64,000 nt of DNA from Iamia sp963728655. GTDB taxonomy: Bacteria > Actinomycetota > Acidimicrobiia > Acidimicrobiales > Iamiaceae. The DNA is taken from the NCBI GenBank assembly GCA_963728655.1, contig CAVSLD010000001.1:310001-374000 (forward strand), given 5' to 3'. The notes beneath the pieces were generated by a model. The model saw only the letters and a list, made by a program, of their open reading frames with translations, did no database searches and was not told the DNA's origin. The position numbers and the translations under genes are program-made. This document shows positions 32,866-41,893 of the stretch, in pieces. How positions within the stretch are numbered: position 1 is the stretch's first letter; the number at the start of each line of letters is the position of its first letter.

Positions 32866-33211
32866 TCAGGGCGCGCAGACCACGCAGGTGGCGGTGGCCG
32901 GCAGCGCGGCCAGGCGCTCGGACCCGATGGGCCGGCCGCACGCCGCGGCAGCGCCCGTAGGTGCCGGCATCGACCCGGGCCAGGGCGGCGTCGAGGGCGT
33001 CGCGGTGGGCCCGGGCCGCGTCGAGGAGGGCGGCCACCTGCTGGCGCTCCCACGCGATGGTGTGGCCCTCGGGGTCGTGCTCGTCGTCGGTGGCCACCAG
33101 GTCGGCGGCGTCGACGATGTCGGCCAGGTCGCGGGTCAGCGAGGCGACCTGGGCCTCGGTCGCGCCGCGCTCGGCCCGGAGCCGGGCGGCGACGTCGTCG
33201 GCCGGGCTCAC
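32866..33211 (-). pseudogene. DksA/TraR-type zinc-finger protein, frameshifted
   Basis: The coiled-coil part reads normally from GTG 33211, including TIAWERQQVAALLDAARAHR. In the zinc finger the frame is broken at 32941-32950: with one C removed the sequence becomes GTYGRCAACGRPIGSERL then ATATCVVCA and a stop at 32866, giving the four cysteines expected. The length is usual (about 114 residues). Such proteins bind RNA polymerase or DNA. Since only one base is wrong, a sequencing error is plausible. Confidence 0.7.
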
Positions 33212-33227
33212 CGGCCCCGGCGGGGGC

Positions 33228-34292
33228 TCACCCCGAGGTCGCCGCCGTCTCGACCTCGACGTCCTCGGGCGGGTGGCCGTCGAGGGGGCGCTCCTCCACC
33301 CGGCCGTCGGCGTGGCGGGCGAAGCGCACCTGCTCGCGGGGGTGCACGGGGTCGTCGTCGGCCCACGGCCAGCCCCCGAACCGGGTGGCCTGGTAGTCGT
33401 CGAAGGCCTGCTGGACCTCGGCCCTGGTCGTCATCACGAAGGGCCCGTAGCGGGCCACGGGCTCGCCGATGGGCCGGCCCTGGAGCACCAGGACCTCGAC
33501 GCCGGCGTCGCTGCGGACCTCGATCGGGACGTCGGCCCGCACCACCGCACCGGTGTCGCGCCGAGGACCTCGGCGTGGCCGTCGACGTGCAGGTCGGTGC
33601 CGTCGAAGACGTAGAGGGTGCGCACGGTGTCGGGACCAGCCGCGGCCGGCATCGACCACGAGCCTCCGGCGTCGAGGCGGAGGTGCCAGATGGCCACGTC
33701 GGCCTCGGCCCGGCCGGCCCAGGAGGCCGGGGGCGGCGCCGGCGGGGTGGCCGCGCCGGGCAGGGCCCCGGCGATGACGGTGACCTCGCCGCCGTCGACG
33801 GCGCAGGCGGGGCACGTCCTCGTCCCAGAACATGGTGAAGTGGGCGTCGACCAGCTTGTCGGCGGCCGGCAGGTTGAGCCAGATCTGGAACAGCTCGAGC
33901 GGGTTGGGCCCGTCCCGGTCGAGCAGCGGGAACATCTCGCTGTGCTGGATGCCGCCGCCGGCGGTGAGCCACTGCACGTCGCCCCGCCCGAAGCGGGCCG
34001 CGGCGCCCAGCGAGTCGGCGTGGTCGATGAGGCCCTTGCGCACGTAGGTGACGGTCTCGAAGCCGCGGTGGGGGTGGGGCGGGAAGCCGGGGACCTCGGT
34101 CCCGTGGTACATCCGCCAGCCGTCGCGGCCCTCGAAGTCCATGCCGATGTCGCGGCCGTCGAGGGGCGCGTCGGGGCCCAGGGCGTCGTTGCCGGCGGGG
34201 TAGGCGTCGTCGTGGTGGGCGCAGAAGAGGAAGGGGTCGACGGTGGGCCACTGGGGGCCCAGGTCCACGGTCTGGAGCACGGGGTCGTCCAT
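33228..34292 (-). pseudogene. Pirin family protein (copy 2), two compensating frameshifts
   Basis: The N-terminal cupin is intact, with PHPHRGFETVTYV and GGGIQHSEMF supplying iron ligands. An extra C in a run of four (33809-33812) shifts the frame; VDGGEVTVIAGALPG continues in the second frame until about 33558-33562, where a missing C restores the first frame. Repaired, the protein has about 354 residues and ends in EVETAATSG. The start is ATG 34292. The net length is a multiple of three. Confidence 0.75.
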
Positions 34293-34366
34293 GGGGTCCA
34301 GGCTACGGGCGGGGCACAACCTCGGCCCCTGGCGCCCGGGGTGTCCCGGGTGGGGCCGCCCACCGC

Positions 34367-34387
34367 GATCTGACGGTTCGTCAGATC
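34367..34387. promoter_or_regulatory. Perfect 21-bp operator upstream of the BVMO gene
   Basis: Arms GATCTGACG (34367-34375) and CGTCAGATC (34379-34387) are exact reverse complements around GTT. It sits 30 bp before the BVMO start. A TetR-type operator is the likely reading; no cognate regulator is adjacent. Confidence 0.6.
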
Positions 34388-34416
34388 ACGGTCCGAGGTG
34401 CTGCAATTGCCGTCCC

Positions 34417-36207
34417 ATGGACCCATCGCAGGGCAACGATCCGGTCGCCGAGGCCCGCGAGCGCTACCAGCGCGAGCGCGAGAAGCGGCTCCGGGCCGAC
34501 GGCCTGGCCCAGTACAGCCAGCTGGCCGACGACGAGGAGCTCGACCGCGACCCGTGGGTGGAGCCCGGCTTCACCCGCGACCCGGTGACCGAGGAGGTCG
34601 AGGCCCTGGTCGTCGGGGGCGGCTTCGCCGGGATGATGCTGGCGGTCAACCTGCAACGCCAGGGCGTCACCGACTTCCGCATCGTGGAGAAGGCGGGCGA
34701 CTTCGGCGGCACCTGGTACTGGAACCGGTACCCGGGCTGCATGTGCGACGTCGAGTCCTACATCTACATGCCGTTCCTCGAGGAGACCGGCTACATGCCC
34801 ACGCAGCGGTACGCCAGCGCCACCGAGATCTTCGAGCACTGCCAGCGCATCGGCCGCCACTTCGACCTGTACCCGCACGCCCTGTTCCAGACCGAGGTGG
34901 TCGACGCCACGTGGGACGACGACGCCGAGCGCTGGGTCGTCACCACCACCCGCGGCGACACCTTGCGGGCCCGGTTCCTCGTCACCGCCGGCGGGATCCT
35001 GCACCGGGCCAAGCTGCCGGCCATCCGGGGCATCGCCGACTTCGCGGGCCGCTCGTTCCACACCGCCCGCTGGGACTACGGCTACACCGGCGGCAGCCCC
35101 ACCGAGCCCATGGATCGCCTGGCCGACAAGCGGGTCGGGATCATCGGCACCGGTGCCACCTCCATCCAGCTGGTGCCCCAGCTGGCCCGGGCCGCCAAGG
35201 AGGTCTACGTCTTCCAGCGCACCCCCTCCGCAGTGGGCGTCCGCGACAACGGCGACACCGACGAGGAGTGGTTCCGGAGCCTCCCGCCGGGCTGGCAGGA
35301 GGAGCGCATGCGCAACTTCACCGCCGCCGTCACCGGTGAGAAGCCGGCCGAGGACATGGTGGGCGACGGCTGGACCGAGGTCCTGTGGGAGGACACCCAG
35401 ACCGAGGCGGCGACCCCCGAGGACGCAGCCGCCCTCGAGCGCTCCGACTTCGAGACCATGGAGTCGCTGCGACGTCGCATCGACGAGGTCATCGACGACC
35501 CCGACACGGCTGAGCGCATGAAGCCCTGGTACGGCAAGCACTGCAAGCGCATCTGCTTCCACGACGACTACCTCGCCGCCTTCAACGAGCCCAACGTGCA
35601 CCTGGTCGACACCGACGGCCGGGGCGTGCAGGAGGTCGTCGCGTCCGGGCCCGTCGTCGACGGCGAGGAGTACGACCTCGACCTCCTGATCTTCGCCTCG
35701 GGATTCGAGGTCACCACCGGGCTGGTGAGCCGCATGGGCTTCGACCCCGTGGGCCGCGACGGCGTCCGCCTCAGCGAGCGCTGGGCCGACGGCGCCCACA
35801 CCCTCCACGGGGTCCTCACCAACGGCTTCCCCAACCTGCTGGTGGTGCACTTCATCCAGGCCGGCTTCGGCCTGAACTTCTCCCACTACCTCTCGGAGTC
35901 GACCAAGCACGTGGCCTGGCTCATCGCCACCTGTGCCGAGGAGGGGATCACGTCGCTGGAGGCCACGGTCGAGGCCGAGGACGCCTGGCTGGCCACCCTG
36001 TGGGACGCGGCCAAGGGCTTCGGTCGCTACTCGGCCACGTGCACGCCGAGCTACGGCAACAGCGAGGGCGCCCGGACCATGGCCGCGGCCCGCAACGTGG
36101 TCCACCCCGGCAACCTCATGCACTACGCCGCCCACCTCGAGCGCTGGCGCGACGAGGGCGACATGGCGGGCACCACCGCCCGGCGCAGCGCCGACGCCCC
36201 GACCTGA
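34417..36207 (+). CDS. Baeyer-Villiger-type flavin monooxygenase
   Basis: A 596-residue FAD- and NADPH-dependent monooxygenase that inserts oxygen next to a ketone. Residues about 65-110 form the FAD Rossmann site (VVGGGFAGMMLAVNLQRQG, then GGTWYWNRYPG). The BVMO fingerprint is FAGRSFHTARWD near residue 209, and the NADPH site is VGIIGTGATSIQLVP near 238. About 55 extra N-terminal residues precede the FAD site, as in some actinobacterial members. A perfect operator palindrome lies 30 bp upstream, so expression is probably induced by a ligand. The substrate is unknown. Confidence 0.9.
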   Translation: MDPSQGNDPVAEARERYQREREKRLRADGLAQYSQLADDEELDRDPWVEPGFTRDPVTEEVEALVVGGGFAGMMLAVNLQRQGVTDFRIVEKAGDFGGTWYWNRYPGCMCDVESYIYMPFLEETGYMPTQRYASATEIFEHCQRIGRHFDLYPHALFQTEVVDATWDDDAERWVVTTTRGDTLRARFLVTAGGILHRAKLPAIRGIADFAGRSFHTARWDYGYTGGSPTEPMDRLADKRVGIIGTGATSIQLVPQLARAAKEVYVFQRTPSAVGVRDNGDTDEEWFRSLPPGWQEERMRNFTAAVTGEKPAEDMVGDGWTEVLWEDTQTEAATPEDAAALERSDFETMESLRRRIDEVIDDPDTAERMKPWYGKHCKRICFHDDYLAAFNEPNVHLVDTDGRGVQEVVASGPVVDGEEYDLDLLIFASGFEVTTGLVSRMGFDPVGRDGVRLSERWADGAHTLHGVLTNGFPNLLVVHFIQAGFGLNFSHYLSESTKHVAWLIATCAEEGITSLEATVEAEDAWLATLWDAAKGFGRYSATCTPSYGNSEGARTMAAARNVVHPGNLMHYAAHLERWRDEGDMAGTTARRSADAPT

Positions 36208-36222
36208 CGCGCCCGCGCCGGG

Positions 36223-37140
36223 TCAGCGGCGGCGGCGGTGGGGCTCGGAGTGCTCCCAGTCGGCCAGCAACGTGCGCAGGGCGGTGAGGAGGATGAGCGG
36301 CTCGTCCAGCATCGGGTGGTGGCCGGCCTCGGGGATCTCGGCCACGGTGGCGACCGACCCCAGCTCCTCGTTCATGAAGTCACCGATGTCGCGGGTGACG
36401 AGCCCGTTCTCCGAGCGCAGCAGGGCGAAGCGGGCCACGATGCGGCGCAGGTGCGGCAGGGCGACGGCCCGGATGGACCCGCCCGCGAACTGGGCGAACA
36501 CCTCCCGGTCGAACTTCCAGCGGTAGCCGCCGTCGTGGGGCTCCAGGGACCGCCGGGCCACGTGGTCCATGACGTAGGGGAGGTAGTGCTCCTGGGCCGG
36601 GACGGTGCGGAAGCGGGCCAGGGCGTCGTCGACCGTCTCGTAGGTGCGGGGGGCGCCGCCGAAGGCCTGCTTGAGCCGGTACGACGCCACCTCGGGGTCG
36701 GGCTCGGTGACCGGCGAGTCGCAGATGATCACGCCCGACACCCGGTCGGGGTGCATGGCCGCGGTGGCGATGGTGACGAAGCCGCCCATGCTGTGGCCCA
36801 CCACGACGGGCAGGCCGACGATGCCGGCGTCCTCGGTGACGGCCATGACCTCGTCGGTCCACTGCTCGAACTCGTAGACCTCGCGGTGGCCGCTGTCGCC
36901 GTGGCCCGAGAGGTCGATGGCCACCACCCGCAGCTCGGCTGCGAAGGAGGCGGCCACGTGGGTCCACCAGTGGGCGTGGGCGCCGCCGCCGTGCACGAAC
37001 ACCAGCCCCGGCCGGCCGCGCTCACCCCACGCCAGGTAGTGGATCGGGCACCCCTGGACCTCGACCACCTCGTCGGTGACGGGGACGGCCAGCGCCCGGC
37101 GGAACCAGGCCGGCGCGTCGGGGTGCAGCGGCAGGGGCAC
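36223..37140 (-). CDS. Alpha/beta hydrolase
   Basis: A 305-residue serine hydrolase. The oxyanion region is VFVHGGGAHAHWW near residue 45, the nucleophile elbow VVGHSMGGFV near 113, and the histidine EAGHHPMLDEP near 272. GGGAGG lies on the minus strand 5 nt from GTG 37140, which favours this start over GTG 37146. It faces the BVMO gene, 15 nt apart. An esterase that splits the BVMO product is possible, but nothing in the sequence proves it. Confidence 0.82.
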   Translation of the reverse strand: MPLPLHPDAPAWFRRALAVPVTDEVVEVQGCPIHYLAWGERGRPGLVFVHGGGAHAHWWTHVAASFAAELRVVAIDLSGHGDSGHREVYEFEQWTDEVMAVTEDAGIVGLPVVVGHSMGGFVTIATAAMHPDRVSGVIICDSPVTEPDPEVASYRLKQAFGGAPRTYETVDDALARFRTVPAQEHYLPYVMDHVARRSLEPHDGGYRWKFDREVFAQFAGGSIRAVALPHLRRIVARFALLRSENGLVTRDIGDFMNEELGSVATVAEIPEAGHHPMLDEPLILLTALRTLLADWEHSEPHRRRR

Positions 37141-37276
37141 GGTCACCTCCCGGAACCTATGCGGGTCGGGCCGCGCCGGCCCACTGCGCGCCCGTCGGCG
37201 CCCGCACCTTCTTGCACGGGTCGTGTGCGAACCGGCGGGCGCCGGTAGTGTCCCGCTCCGTCGAGGGGGCCCGGAC

Positions 37277-38803
37277 GTGACCGACCAGGACAGCGAGGTG
37301 GAGCCGACCCCCGCCCCGGCCGCGGTGCCCGACCGCGGCGACCCACCCCTCGCGCCGTCGCCCGCGCCGGAGGTGGTCGCCGAGGGCGCGGCGCCCGAGG
37401 GCCGGCGCTTCCCGCTCTGGCCGCTGGTGGCCATGGCCCTGGTGGGCCTGGTCGACCAGATCGACGTCTCGGTGGCCCGCGGCGTGCTGCCCATCCTCGA
37501 GGACGAGTGGGGGCTGAGCGACACCCAGCTCGGGTTCATCCCCGCGGTCTTCATCTTCGTCGGCGCCGTCGCGACCATCCCGGCCGGCTGGGTGGCCGAC
37601 CACTACCGCCGCAACCGGGTGATCGGCTGGACGCTGCTCAGCTGGAGCGGGCTCATCCTGCTCTCGGCCACGGCGATCAACTACGTCAACCTGCTCGTCG
37701 CCCGGGCCGCCATGGGCATCGGCCAGGCCGTCGACGACCCGGCCTCGACCTCGTACCTGGGCGACTCCTACCCGTCGCGCATGCGGGCCCGGGTGTTCTC
37801 CTTCCAGCAGGTCAGCTTCTTCCTGGGCGGCGGCATCGGCCTCGCCGTCGGCGGCGGGGTGGGCGAGGCCCTGGGCTGGCGCTGGGCCTTCGCCCTCGTC
37901 GGCATCCCCGGCGCCCTCGTGGCCCTGGCCGTCTTCCGGCTCCGCGAGCCCCGCCGAGGCGAGGCCGAGCTGCCCGAGACGATGACCTGGGAGGAGATCG
38001 TGGCCCTGCCGCCCCGCGCCGTCGAGGTGGAGCGGGCCTCGGGCGCCGAGGGGCTGTCCTTCCGCCAGTTCGCCCGGCTGGCCTGGACCGAGCTGGTGGG
38101 CCAGCTCAAGCTCATCTTCGGCATCCGCACCATGCGCTACGTGCTGGTGGGCGTGGCCGCCCTGCTCTTCACGGTGTCGGGCATCAGCACCTGGCTGGCG
38201 ATCTACCACCAGCGCTACTCGGGGATGTCGGTCACCCGGGCCACCCTGTTCACCGGCGGCCTCCTCGGCCTGGGCGGGATCATCGGCACCTTCGCCGGGG
38301 GTGCCTTCTCGGACCGCTTCCACGGGCGGTGGAAGGGCGGCCGCATCGTGATCGTGGTGTGGTCGGCGGTCATCTGCGCCCTGCTCTTCATGGCCTCCTT
38401 CGCCGTCGACGCCGTGCCCCTGCGCCTCGCCCTCCAGTTCCTCGGCGTCACCGCCGCGGCCGGTGCCGCTCCCGGCCTGCGGGCGGCCATGCTCGACGTG
38501 GTGCCCCCGGACTCCCGGGGCGTGGGCGCCTCGGCCATGGCCCTGGCCACGGCCGTGTTCGGCCAGGCCGCGGCCCCGCTCATCGTGGGCGGGCTGTCGT
38601 CGCTCACCGGCTCGCTGGTGGCGGCGTTCTACATCGTCTTCCCGCCGGTGATCGCCGGGCTCTTCCTGCTCCTGCGGGCCCGCCACACCCTCGAGGACGA
38701 CGCCCAGGCCATCGTCATCGCCATCTACGAGGAGAACGAGGTCCTGGCCGCCAGCCGCGCCGGCCTCTCGGCCGCCGAGCCGGCCGACGACCCCGGCGCC
38801 TGA
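37277..38803 (+). CDS. MFS transporter (spinster-like)
   Basis: A 508-residue transporter with about 12 membrane spans. A disordered acidic and proline-rich tail (about 50 residues) precedes span 1. The MFS loop motif is GWVADHYRRNRVIG near residue 107, with repeats in GGAFSDRFHGRWKGG near 338. Span 1 contains DQIDVSVARGVLP, and AAMGIGQAVDDPASTSYLGD near 148 is as in spinster-like/organic anion carriers. The cargo is unknown. GTG 37277 is the start. Palindromic repeats follow the stop. Confidence 0.85.
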   Translation: MTDQDSEVEPTPAPAAVPDRGDPPLAPSPAPEVVAEGAAPEGRRFPLWPLVAMALVGLVDQIDVSVARGVLPILEDEWGLSDTQLGFIPAVFIFVGAVATIPAGWVADHYRRNRVIGWTLLSWSGLILLSATAINYVNLLVARAAMGIGQAVDDPASTSYLGDSYPSRMRARVFSFQQVSFFLGGGIGLAVGGGVGEALGWRWAFALVGIPGALVALAVFRLREPRRGEAELPETMTWEEIVALPPRAVEVERASGAEGLSFRQFARLAWTELVGQLKLIFGIRTMRYVLVGVAALLFTVSGISTWLAIYHQRYSGMSVTRATLFTGGLLGLGGIIGTFAGGAFSDRFHGRWKGGRIVIVVWSAVICALLFMASFAVDAVPLRLALQFLGVTAAAGAAPGLRAAMLDVVPPDSRGVGASAMALATAVFGQAAAPLIVGGLSSLTGSLVAAFYIVFPPVIAGLFLLLRARHTLEDDAQAIVIAIYEENEVLAASRAGLSAAEPADDPGA

Positions 38804-38830
38804 CCACACCCGGCTCCGCACCGGGTCCGC

Positions 38831-38952
38831 TCCCCGAAGTGGTGCGCACTCCGGTCGCCCTGGCGACGGATCCGCGCACCGGTACGCACGGGCTGACGAA
38901 GTGGTGTGCCCTGCCGTCGTGGGGGCGACCGATCCACGCGCCACTTCGGGGG
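38831..38952. repeat. Palindromic repeat pair, 62-bp period (locus 3, diverged)
   Basis: GAAGTGGTG occurs at 38836 and again at 38898, exactly 62 bp apart. The units are more diverged than at other loci: the first has GGTCGCC/GGCGAC and GTGCGC/GCGCAC pairings, the second GAAGTGG paired with CCACTTC. Both keep GATCC in the same place. It lies between the MFS stop and the DUF429 gene. Confidence 0.7.
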
Positions 38953-38982
38953 AGGGGTGGGCCGGGCGCCCCGGGCCGGACC

Positions 38983-38988
38983 TACGGT
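38983..38988 (+). promoter_or_regulatory. -10 box, predicted leaderless start (DUF429 gene)
   Basis: TACGGT lies 6 nt before GTG 38995, so the transcript probably begins at the start codon. No ribosome binding site is seen. Confidence 0.4.
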
Positions 38989-38994
38989 GGCGCG

Positions 38995-39756
38995 GTGCGG
39001 ATCCTGGGGCTCGACCTGGCCGCCCAGCCCCGGACCACCGGGTGCGTGGTGCTGGCGCCGGCGGGCCGCCGGTGGGTGGCCACGGAGCCCGCCGGCCCGG
39101 CCGACGACGACGGACTGGTCGCCCTGGCCGGAGAGGTCGACGTGCTCGGCATCGACGCGCCCCTGGGCTGGCCCCGGGCCTTCGTGGCCGCGGTGACCGC
39201 CCACGAGGCGTTCGGGCCCTGGCCGGGGGGCGTCGACCGGGGGCCGCTCACCCACCGGGTCACCGACCACGTGGTGGTGGCGGCCGGGCAGGGGCGGCCG
39301 CTGTCGGTGTCGGCCGACCGGATCGGCTCGCCCGCGATGCGCGGGGCCCTCCTCCAGCACCGCTGGGCCACCGAGGTGTGGGGCGCACCCGAGCCCCGCG
39401 ACGGCAGTGGGCGGCTGGTCGAGACCTACCCGGCCGCGTCGCTGCGGGCGTGGGGCATCGAGGCCGCGGGGTACAAGCGCTCCGGCGCCGCGGCCGCCGC
39501 CGGTGCGGCCGAGGTGCGGGCCGGCATCCTCGCCCACCTGGCCGAGGCCCTGCCCTGGCTCGACCTCGGCCCCGTCGCCGAGCGCAGCACCGCCTCGGAC
39601 CACGTCCTCGACGCCCTGCTCTGCTGCCTCACCGTGGTCGCGGCCCGGGCCGGCTCCACCACCGCGCCCGATCCCGCCCACGCCGAGGTGGCCCGGGTCG
39701 AGGGGTGGATCCACGTGCCCACCGTCCCGCTCACCGCCCTCGGTCCTCCCGCCTGA
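38995..39756 (+). CDS. DUF429 domain-containing protein (predicted RNase H-like nuclease)
   Basis: A 253-residue protein. It starts VRILGLDLAAQPRTTGCVVL, the first acidic strand of an RNase H-like fold, with VLGIDAPLGWP near residue 48 and ETYPAASLRAWG near 142, and ends in DHVLDALLCCLTVVAARAG with further acidic residues. These are hallmarks of DUF429. Nuclease activity is predicted from fold only. Confidence 0.8.
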   Translation: MRILGLDLAAQPRTTGCVVLAPAGRRWVATEPAGPADDDGLVALAGEVDVLGIDAPLGWPRAFVAAVTAHEAFGPWPGGVDRGPLTHRVTDHVVVAAGQGRPLSVSADRIGSPAMRGALLQHRWATEVWGAPEPRDGSGRLVETYPAASLRAWGIEAAGYKRSGAAAAAGAAEVRAGILAHLAEALPWLDLGPVAERSTASDHVLDALLCCLTVVAARAGSTTAPDPAHAEVARVEGWIHVPTVPLTALGPPA

Positions 39757-39784
39757 CCCGCCACCGGGTGCGAGGATCGGGCCC

Positions 39785-40852
39785 ATGACCCTGCGCATCG
39801 TCCAGTGGGCCACCGGCAACCAGGGGGTGGAGGCCATCCGGGCGATCCTGGACCGGCCCGACGTGGAGCTGGTCGGCGGGTGGGTGTCGTCGGACGCCAA
39901 GGACGGTGCCGACCTGGGCACCCTCGCCGGCCGTGACCCGATCGGGGTGGCCGCGACCCAGGACGTCGACGCCCTGCTCGCCCTCGACGCCGACTGCGTT
40001 TCCTACATGCCCCGGATCGCGTCGCTCGACGAGGTCTGTCGCATCCTCGCCTCCGGCGCGTCGGTGGTCACCACCGCGTTCCTGTTCCACCCGCCGTCCC
40101 TGCCGCCCGAGGACCTGGCGCGCCTCGAGGACGCCTGCACGGCCGGCGGCTCCACGGTCCACGGCACCGGGCTCAACCCCGGTGTCCTGAGCGGGGTGCT
40201 GCCGCTCGCCCTCTCGGGGATGAGCCGGAGCATCGAGCGCATCACGCTGCAGGAACGGGCCGACTGGTCGTTCTACGAGAGCACCCACATCACCTTCGAC
40301 AACATGCGCTTCGGCCGTCCCGTCGACGAGGTGTCCGAGGACGCCAGCGACTTCCTCCGCTTCAACAGCGGCATCTTCAAGGAGGTCGTGGCCCTGGTGG
40401 CCGACGCCCTCGGCGCCGGCATCGACGAGGTCACCACCGACGTGGAGCTGGTGACCGCGGCGGAGGACCACGACGTCTTCGGCGTCACCCTCGAGGCGGG
40501 CACTGTGGCCGGGCAGCGCTGGCACTGGCAGGGCCGGCGGCAGGGCACGACCATGGTCGAGATCGAGACGCTGTGGACCGTCGGCGGCGAGTACCCGCCG
40601 GACTGGCCCCGTCCGCAGGACGGCTGGACGCTCACCGTCGAGGGCGACCCGTCGTTCCGCACCCACTTCCTGGGCCTGGCCAGCTTCACCCGGGACGAGC
40701 CCCTCACCGAGCACGTGCGAGCGGCCAGCATCGCCACCGCCATGGCCGCGGTGAACGCCATCCCGGACGTCGTCGCGGCCCCGCCGGGCGTGGCCACGAT
40801 GGCCGACCTGCCCCTGGTCCGCAGCGGGTACGGCTTCGGCCACCGGCCCTGA
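39785..40852 (+). CDS. Dihydrodipicolinate reductase-like NAD(P)-binding protein
   Basis: A 355-residue oxidoreductase of the DapB/2,4-diaminopentanoate dehydrogenase-like family. The Rossmann start is LRIVQWATGNQGVEAIRAI, VVTTAFLFHPPSLPP near residue 96 follows the dinucleotide domain, and GTGLNPGVLSGVLPLALSG near 128 is the family signature. It is not the lysine-pathway DapB, which is shorter. GAGGAT lies 7 nt upstream of the ATG. The substrate is unknown. Confidence 0.75.
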   Translation: MTLRIVQWATGNQGVEAIRAILDRPDVELVGGWVSSDAKDGADLGTLAGRDPIGVAATQDVDALLALDADCVSYMPRIASLDEVCRILASGASVVTTAFLFHPPSLPPEDLARLEDACTAGGSTVHGTGLNPGVLSGVLPLALSGMSRSIERITLQERADWSFYESTHITFDNMRFGRPVDEVSEDASDFLRFNSGIFKEVVALVADALGAGIDEVTTDVELVTAAEDHDVFGVTLEAGTVAGQRWHWQGRRQGTTMVEIETLWTVGGEYPPDWPRPQDGWTLTVEGDPSFRTHFLGLASFTRDEPLTEHVRAASIATAMAAVNAIPDVVAAPPGVATMADLPLVRSGYGFGHRP

Positions 40853-40879
40853 GCGGGCCGGCGGCGCCCCGGGGACGGC

Positions 40880-41686
40880 CTACTTGCCCGGCTCGGCCAG
40901 GGAGACGCCGGCGTCGTGGACGACGCCGGTGCGGCCGAGGTAGTTGTCCGAGCCCGTGTGGGGCACGCCGGAGAGGGCGATCCGCCGCTCCGGCGCGAGG
41001 CCCATGTAGAGGGCCGACGCGAGCGGCGTCACCGCGTCGCCGTCGGAGCCCACCACGGTCCACTCCGTGCCCCCCGCACCCTGCGGGTCCAGGTTGCGGT
41101 TGAGCCACTGGATGTCCGAGGCCCCCGGCTTGAGCGTGCTGCACTGCCCCCAGAGGCAGGCGGTCGAGTACCACGCCGCCCCGGCGTGGGGGGCGCCGAG
41201 GGTGACGGCGTCCTCGACCTGGATGGGGGCGGAGAACCCGGACTCGCCGATGGACGCGCCGTAGACCGCGCCCCGCACGATGTTGCCGCCCATCGAGTAG
41301 CCGATGACGTCGACGGGGATGCCCTTCGACGTGTAGGTCGCCGAGACGTACTTGGAGAAGGCCTTGGACAGGTCCTTCCACGACGAGCCGTTCTCGAAGC
41401 TGCCCCACGACCGGAGGCTCATCGAGCACCCGGTGTCGCCGGTGTAGAAGCCGACCTTCACGAAGGGGCCGGTGAAGCCCTCGCCGCGGAGCTGGCTGAT
41501 GGTGCGGTCGAAGGTGCTGCTGCAGCTGGTGCCACCCGTCGCGCTCCAGCCGTGCACGAGGAGGACGGGCCGGTCCTTGCGGGCCTCCCGGGCGGGCTGG
41601 CACGCGCCGGCCACGAGGACCAGCAGCACGGCGGCGATGCCGAGGACGGCGGTGCGGTGCACGCCGGGTCGCGAGCGGTTCGTCAT
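40880..41686 (-). CDS. Lipase/esterase lipoprotein (alpha/beta hydrolase)
   Basis: A 268-residue secreted hydrolase. A signal peptide ends in the lipobox LVAGAC (Cys near 29). PVLLVHGWSATGGTSC near residue 40 is the oxyanion region and DVIGYSMGGNIVRG near 126 the serine elbow, as in bacterial triacylglycerol lipases of the EstA/LipA type. GVPHTGSDN near the end supplies a histidine candidate. GGGGGGA precedes ATG 41686. A lipid ester substrate outside the cell is likely. Confidence 0.8.
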   Translation of the reverse strand: MTNRSRPGVHRTAVLGIAAVLLVLVAGACQPAREARKDRPVLLVHGWSATGGTSCSSTFDRTISQLRGEGFTGPFVKVGFYTGDTGCSMSLRSWGSFENGSSWKDLSKAFSKYVSATYTSKGIPVDVIGYSMGGNIVRGAVYGASIGESGFSAPIQVEDAVTLGAPHAGAAWYSTACLWGQCSTLKPGASDIQWLNRNLDPQGAGGTEWTVVGSDGDAVTPLASALYMGLAPERRIALSGVPHTGSDNYLGRTGVVHDAGVSLAEPGK

Positions 41687-41893
41687 GCGGGTCCCCCCTG
41701 GAAACGGTGGCCCGGCCCGCGCCGAGCTCGCCGTCATCATGGCTCACCTGCGGGGTCGCGGTGAAGCCGGTCCCGGAGCCGGTCGGCCGACGTGCCGCGT
41801 GCCACACGCGACGGATGGCCCTGCCCCTCGGCGCGCGAGCGATGATGGGGGGAGGGGTGCATCGGGCGCCCCGACACCGCGATGGGGGAAGAC

